A DNA stretch of 64,000 nucleotides from Trebouxia sp. TZW2008 (lineage: Eukaryota > Chlorophyta > Trebouxiophyceae > Trebouxiales > Trebouxiaceae), in assembly GCA_002118135.1 (NCBI GenBank), contig BDIU01000008.1, forward strand, positions 186,001 through 250,000, in the 5' to 3' direction. Every line of letters starts with the position of its first letter. The first letter of the stretch is position 1. The notes under the pieces are model-generated. The model had not been told where the DNA came from. It did not search any database and saw only the letters and a program-made list of their open reading frames with translations. Below, in pieces: positions 58,723-64,000 of the stretch. The translations under genes were made by a program, and so were the position numbers.

Positions 58723-61700
58723 ATGGCTTTCGCATTGACTTCATCGCCAGCCTTGGCCACACAGTTGAACAAGGGCGTGAGCAAGCGCTTCACCGCCACT
58801 CGGGTACCATCATCTCCCCATCTGCACAGACCTAATCAAGCCGATCGCGGCTGTTTGTTGCATCCGAGCGAGCCGTATGAAGCATCTGAGTTGACTGAAG
58901 CTCATGACATAGTCTGATGCGTGTTTTAGGCAGCGAGCTTGTGTTCACGCGTTTGCATGCTTCGATGCCATCGGATAACCTGGGCAAAGACGTCGGGCTA
59001 GATGCAGACCCGTAGTCTGCCTTACTTACTCAGCATTTGCTCGGTCTGCAGGCTGCGAGGCCAATCCGCGCTGGTTCCCGCCAGGTTGTCCGTGCCTCCG
59101 GCGATGACTGGTATGGCCCAAACAGGCCCAAGTTTTTGGTGAGTTCCCAGCATGCGGCAGCCCTTGTCCACTTTCTATGATCACACAAACGCTCAACCCT
59201 GTCCGCACTTGCAGGGCCCATTTTCAGAGGGTGTCACTCCCGAGTACCTACAGGGAGAGTTCGCTGGAGGTGAGTGCACGCCTCTGCGCTCGCTCTGATC
59301 TATTCGTGTGGTTCCTTCCGCAACTGACAATGTTACTCTTTGTCCTGCAGACTACGGCTGGGACACAGCCGGTCTATCAGCTGATCCCCAGACCTTCGCC
59401 AGGTAAGCGCGTTGAGGTGCAGAGAGTCGACATTGCACTGCATGCCGCATTGCGCATTAGTCTGACGGTGCTGGTGCGCGCGATCCTGCAGGTACAGGAC
59501 CGTTGAGGTCATCCACGCCAGGTGGGCCATGCTTGGTGCCCTCGGCATCTTGTTCCCTGAGGTCCTGGAGAAGTACGCAGGCATCGAGTTCGGAGTAAGC
59601 ACCTGTTTCTCGCCTGCTTCTGAGCGAATATTTGACAGCATGATATGTTAGCAGTGCGTGCAAGCTGTCCTGGCAAGTCAACCTACCAAATGCTACTGTC
59701 TGGCAGTAAGATGCTTTGCCATCAAGTCTGAGCAGCAACCTTGTGTGTTCTTGCATTCCCCAACACGCAGCACTACAGCGACTGGTACCGTAGCCTCTGC
59801 AATCAGCTTGCTTAATATGGCTACATGTTTGTCAAAGATCTCATCAGCCAATGCTGCTGTCTGCAGAGATGCTTCGCCCTCAATACAGGCTGCTAGGAAC
59901 AAGCTCTGTATGATGATACATGCATGCGCATATCATTCTACTGTCTGTCAAACATCACAGCGAGCAGGCAATGCTGGTGTGCAGGAGCCAGTGTGGTTCA
60001 AGGCTGGTGCCCAGATCTTCACAGGTGAGGGTATCAAATACCTGGGAGCCTTCACCATCCCAGCCTTCAGCTCCAACATCATCCTCACCCTAGGTGTTGA
60101 GGTATGCCACAAGCCATCATACTGATCTGCCTTAACTGAGAGCTTATTGCACAGCTATTGCTGATGACTCTGCTGCTGCTAAGTCACCACGCTACACTTC
60201 CCTCATCACCCCAGCCTTCAGCTTGAAATCATCCTCATCCTAGTTTAGGTAGGTCACATTTCATCACACAGATATGCTGACTGTCAGCCAGCATATCTGC
60301 TTGAAAGCGCACTTTGGCTAGCCTGGGAACAATCAAGCGCGCTATCAGCACATTGCACTGCTGCATTCTCACAAACAGCAGGAACAACAGCAAATCTGTT
60401 GCAACAGATGCATGTGATTACGCATCCAATAAGAATGGAAGACAAAGTGCATCTGCGCAGGTGCAGCTGCTGGACTTGGCAGAGGCCCACTGCACAGTCC
60501 TCCTTTATGGCTTTATCCATCATTGCCATGCAAGTCACATGTGTACATGCTGCTGCTGCATCATAATCAAATCAAGCTGGCCTGGCAAGACAGGACTTCA
60601 GCATGCACCTGCGCTTGGAACGGCAGCGTCATAAACCTGATCATCATCATTCTGCTGAAGCCAGTGCGATGCCCATGTAGGTGCTGCTGTTGGCTCTGGC
60701 CTGGCAAGACAGGATTTGAGCCACACACACCTAGCATCTTCATGTGCTATGTGTGTGTGGCTTATGAGCGTCATCAGCATCATTCTGCTGCAATGAGTGG
60801 AATCCCTGCACAGGTGCTGCTGCTGGGACTGGCTGAGGCGTACTGCACAGTCTGCATCACTCACTCACTATTGCCATGCAAATGACAGTCCTATGTGCTG
60901 CAGTGAGTGCGTTGCATGGTAGATGTAAACATCCAATGCGCGTGCAGGTGCTGCTGTTGGGTCTGGCTGAAGCCTACCGTGCAAACGGTGAGGGTCCAGG
61001 CGTAGAGGGCCTGGATGACCTGTACCCCGGCGGTCCCTTTGACCCCCTCAATTTGGCTGACGACCCAGACTCCTTCGCTGAGCTGCGTGTCAAGGAGATC
61101 AAGAATGGACGGTGAGCATATGACTTTGCCTCGACTTTGATCTGTGCATGCGCTGCATTCCCAAAAGCCTTATGCACCATCATGAGAGCTAGTATACTGA
61201 ATACTACTGGCAAACGTGTGCAGCTGTTGCATTGGCAGGTGTATCAGGTGCTGCTTGTAACTGCCTGCAAGCGTCTGCTGCAGATGCGAAGTGTCCACTG
61301 TGCCACATGCTGTCTCAATCATTCTACCAATGCTGCTTCGGTGGCAACAGCATGCTGACTTTGTTGTGTGCTGTGTGCAGGTTGGCTATGTTCGCCAACT
61401 TTGGCTTCTTCGTCCAGGTGGGCCCTGCTGGCTTCTGCCTGAGCTGCCTCCATCTTGTGCACTATATCAACTAATTTGCGCCTTATGCATCCTGCTTTTT
61501 CCGCAATGCATCATGCTGGTCCAGCACTGCATGAATCACCATTCTATTACTTCGAGCACCTTGATAACTTGATTGTGGGTGCAACATATTTTGCATGTTC
61601 AACAGTCAGTCCCCCAGGCATGCGTCACATAGCTGTGGCTCACAGTATTTGTATCAGCTGCTAGGCTCAACATCGCTTCGACACTGGTCACAACTGCAGT

Positions 61701-61951
61701 GCTCTGAATGTTGCAAATCAGCTGATGCATCAGCAACCAAATTCATGTGCTGTCTCGCCTAATATGTTGCAGACTGTTTTAACTCCCATGCTTGATTGCT
61801 TTGTGCTGACAACTTTACTATGTTGCAGGCCATTGTGACTGGCAAGAGCCCTCTGCAAAACCTGGAGGATCACTTGGCTGAGCCTTTTGTGAACAACGGC
61901 TTCCTGCCATTCACGGCCACCAAGTTCGACCCCTCTGACCCAAGCCTGTAG
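58723..61951 (+). CDS. Chlorophyll a/b-binding light-harvesting protein (LHCII/CP26-like)
   Basis: A thylakoid antenna protein with three membrane helices that binds chlorophyll a/b and xanthophylls. Nine exons: 58723-58803, 59052-59138, 59215-59269, 59351-59402, 59492-59594, 59961-60101, 60948-61111, 61381-61417, 61829-61951. All phases agree, giving 280 residues. A ~45-residue Ser/Arg/Ala transit peptide is followed by [34 protein letters not shown], helix 1 [33 protein letters not shown], helix 2 [38 protein letters not shown] (helix 3) and [15 protein letters not shown]. The chlorophyll-ligating Glu-x2-His/Asn-x2-Arg patterns are intact. The sequence between helices 1 and 2 (EKYAGIEFG, then RAGNAG) and the [12 protein letters not shown] stretch lean towards the minor antenna CP26 (Lhcb5), but major LHCII is not excluded. 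Confidence 0.92.
60205..60258 (+). repeat. Donor-side echo of LHC exon 6
   Basis: CACCCCAGCCTTCAGCTTGA ... CTCATCCTAGTTTAG/GTAGG resembles the end of the 59961-60101 exon, about 148 bp downstream. The reading frame is lost. Confidence 0.85.
60461..60860 (+). repeat. Four acceptor-side echoes of LHC exon 7 (helix 2)
   Basis: Copies of GTGCTGCTGTTGGGTCTGGC start at 60461, about 60553, 60681 and 60814; the intact exon starts at 60948. The last three steps are about 130 bp. AG is kept at 60461, 60681 and 60814. The 60553 and 60681 copies share GGCCTGGCAAGACAGGA, a change not in the others, so they descend from one another. Confidence 0.9.
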
Positions 61952-62622
61952 ATGATCAGTCATTTTCCCTTGAGCTGAAAGGATGAGAGAGATCAGCAGT
62001 GTATCATGCAATGTAGTGTAATGCGACAGCCTTGAAATAAGGCTTACCTGTAATGCCTTAGTGCATGAGAAGATTATGTACACAATGCCTGGCTATGGTG
62101 TATTAACTTCTGACTGACTGGCTGCTTTCTGTTCAGATTTCTGCCACTCATATCCATATTGTAACAAACTCAATCTGTTTGGGTGTCCCATCTGCACTAC
62201 TGTGCGATATGCACTTCAAGATTCGCACACAAAGTCAATGCAAGGACCACTGTGTCTCCAAGCTTCTCTTAAGACTTCAGTACAGTTATGGGACTCACTG
62301 CCAGCTCAAATCTTATTCAAACAGTCAATTGATCTAGCACAGCTAGTGAGTGTCTGATGCTTTACCTGGAGCAGCACTGCTGCGGCAGCACTGAGTTGCC
62401 TCTGGCTACAGAAAGTCTTGTCAAATAATGCCTGAATTTGTCTGATTCTGTGCAAAGTAGTGCAGCGTATGCCTCAGCTTGGGTGTGAGTGGTCTCACAA
62501 ATTCTCTCATGGCCAAGTGGCCTTAGAGTCTCAAACAGGGCCTGAGAAAGCCAACTATTCTGTCCTAGCTCATCAAGCTCTGCTGTGATGGTAATGATTG
62601 GCAGCCTTGAATCAAGAAACTG
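61952..62622. other. Region between convergent LHC and CcdA genes
   Basis: No gene seen. It contains the LHC 3' UTR, with TGTAA at 62017 and 62049, and presumably the CcdA 3' UTR on the minus strand. Confidence 0.55.
62049..62053 (+). terminator. Probable poly(A) signal of the LHC gene
   Basis: TGTAA lies about 100 bp past the stop codon. A second TGTAA at 62017-62021 is an alternative. Confidence 0.5.
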
Positions 62623-63774
62623 TCAAAAAGCTATTCTAGATAAAAGGGCATAGGTACCGCCTGCAAGCATAAGTACTCCACTGGCTGGTGTTACAATTGA
62701 ACTGTACTGCCTCAGCGCCAGAATGTTCTTGAGAGCCCCAGTGAACGTTGCAGCAACCAGCAGCGGCGCAACGTACCTGCATCAACAAAACTCAACATCA
62801 TGATTCTGACACACCAGCTGTGAATGACAGTGCAAAACATACATGCACGCGCTAAGCTGCAAGGACGCTGGGTCTTGCAATATGCTGGCAGAATTTAGAC
62901 AGAGAAGAACATTTCCAACAGCAACGCAACATACCACAGACAGAGAAGCTAGCATGCCCAAGTGACCATCTATTTTCTATATACAGCGATGTGCTGGCCT
63001 TGACACGGTCAGCTGTGCTTTATAGTACAAGACATGCATGCATATATATTTGCATATTACATTAATTGCCTTTGTCACATCGCTTGTCCCGTGCTCGAGC
63101 TAGGGATCCGCCCTTCGTGTCCAGTATGATTGGTATGGGCTAGCACATGATCGAACTGTTTGGAGACAGTTGATTGCTTCTGTACGTACCTAGTTGGGCC
63201 TGCTGAGCCTGCCTAGCCCATCTTTTGAGTGAATGAGTGAGTGAGTGAGTGAGTGAGTGAGTGAGTGAGTGAGTGAGTGAGTGAGTGAGTGAGTGAGTGA
63301 GTGAGTGAGTGAGTGAGTGAGTGAGTGAGTGAGCGAGCGAGCTAGAGAATGAATGAATGAATGAGCTAGAGAATGAATGAATGAATGAATGAATGAGCTA
63401 GAGATCATTGCTGCTGACCTGGCAGATGCTAGGCTGGGAAGCAGTTCAGTGTTGCAATGCACTGACAGAACTAAACAAAAGGAGACAATGCCATGAAGGC
63501 CCTTGCAAAACAAGCTTGCAAAGCCATGCTTTGACAGCTCTTGTCAACGTCACAAAGAGCGGAGATTCAACAGCGGCCAAAATACTGCTCATCAGATACA
63601 ATACTCTTTTCAGGCTATGTGTGATTGTACGACTCACCCAGAGGTGTAGGCTAGCAGCAGGCCGCCACCTTCAAGGGGTCTGTGTGCTGTAGACACGTAA
63701 GCCAGCAAGGTGGCCAAGACTGGTGTGCTGCATGGTGACGCCGCCAGGGCGAATGTGAGACCAGCTGCATATGC
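62623..63774 (-). CDS. CCDA: Plastid CcdA thiol-disulfide transporter, C-terminal part (5' exons beyond window)
   Basis: CcdA is a polytopic thylakoid membrane protein that passes reducing equivalents from stroma to lumen for cytochrome c6/f haem attachment. Two exons are visible on the minus strand: 63774-63638 and 62776-62623, joined in phase 2. Conserved CcdA strings: [20 protein letters not shown] with the redox-active-region Cys, [50 protein letters not shown] and [16 protein letters not shown], then TGA. The first exon's 5' edge is echoed further up the gene (see 63826-63976). The intron holds a long GAGT repeat. The N-terminal transit peptide and first Cys-bearing helix must lie past 64000. 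Confidence 0.88.
63225..63404 (+). repeat. (GAGT)n microsatellite with GAAT variants in the CcdA intron
   Basis: About 27 GAGT units, then GCGA and mixed GAAT blocks separated by GAGCTAGAGA, ~180 bp in all. Confidence 0.97.
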
Positions 63775-63825
63775 CTGCAACACAAGCACACTGCTGAGCA
63801 TGCACAATGCATGCAGTGATTAATG

Positions 63826-63976
63826 TACGGCATGATGACGCTGCCAGGGCAAATGTGAGACCAGCTACATATGCTTGCATCGCAATGTTGTCATCCTATG
63901 TGCTGTATTACCACATTGTGTACTGCATGGCAATGTTGTCAAGGCAAAGGTGAAAGCAGCTGCATATGCCTGCACT
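63826..63976 (-). repeat. Two acceptor-side echoes of the CcdA exon at 63774
   Basis: The + strand string CATGGTGACGCCGCCAGGGC ... CATATGCCTGCAA at 63731-63780 (start of the exon on the minus strand) recurs at 63831-63881 and about 63926-63976. Steps are ~100 and ~95 bp. Both keep a CTGCA/TTGCA acceptor-like end. They lie upstream in the gene, obeying the same rule as on the + strand. Confidence 0.9.
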
Positions 63977-64000
63977 TCAAGCAAGGTCGTCGACACTGAT

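Noticed and set aside
63190..63513. Minus-strand ORF with LTHS repeats
   Set aside because: It is the (GAGT)n microsatellite in the CcdA intron read as codons.
1..64000. CRISPR arrays, bacterial operons, rRNA or tRNA genes
   Set aside because: The tandem repeats are exon-derived and degenerate without uniform spacers; I saw no tRNA cloverleaf or rRNA sequence, though I could not run a structural search.

Overview
The window is nuclear DNA of a green alga. The genes are full of short introns (typically 80-900 bp, GT/TGCAG borders). They include a chlorophyll a/b-binding antenna protein, a plastid phosphoenolpyruvate/phosphate translocator with a transit peptide, plastid CcdA, and two plant-type double-AP2 transcription factors. 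TGTAA, the usual chlorophyte poly(A) signal, follows several genes. A trebouxiophyte-like chlorophyte fits best, but the species is not named by anything seen here. Exon models were built by hand from splice sites, reading phase and family motifs; where the phases of all exons agree I say so.

Layout, left to right: 3' part of NMD3 (+, to 2510); plastid PEP/phosphate translocator (+, 3526-6467); a lysine/glutamate-rich protein of unknown function (+, 7367-9578); double-AP2 factor A (+, about 11171-21253) and its tandem paralogue B (+, 22326-27982); a 14 kb SEN1/senataxin-type RNA/DNA helicase gene (+, 28938-42955); a convergent PNUTS-like PP1-regulatory protein with a TFIIS-N domain, an RVxF motif and two CCCH fingers (-, 44169-51792); divergent from it a fused UPF0153 (CxxCxxCC)-METTL13-like methyltransferase gene (+, 52323-57813); an LHC antenna gene (+, 58723-61951); and the 3' part of plastid CcdA (-, from 62623 off the right edge). 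NMD3, SEN1 and PNUTS are RNA/transcription housekeeping genes. LHC, CcdA and the translocator serve the plastid. No operon-like logic is expected or seen.

The most striking feature is not a gene. In nearly every gene, one edge of an exon is repeated as a ladder of decaying tandem copies in the neighbouring intron. Copies of an exon's 5' end (with the acceptor AG) lie upstream of the intact exon. Copies of an exon's 3' end (with the donor GT) lie downstream of it. Steps are usually 75-180 bp. I call these 'exon echoes'. About twenty exon edges show them (NMD3 tail, AP2-A, AP2-B, SEN1, PNUTS, METTL13-like, LHC, CcdA and the lysine-rich gene). Most echoes carry stops or frameshifts, but several keep usable splice sites. 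The paired CCCH fingers of the PNUTS gene, each cut by an intron at the same codon and phase, look like a cassette duplication that became functional. A pair of 172-174 bp pogo/Tigger-like MITEs and several simple repeats complete the inventory.
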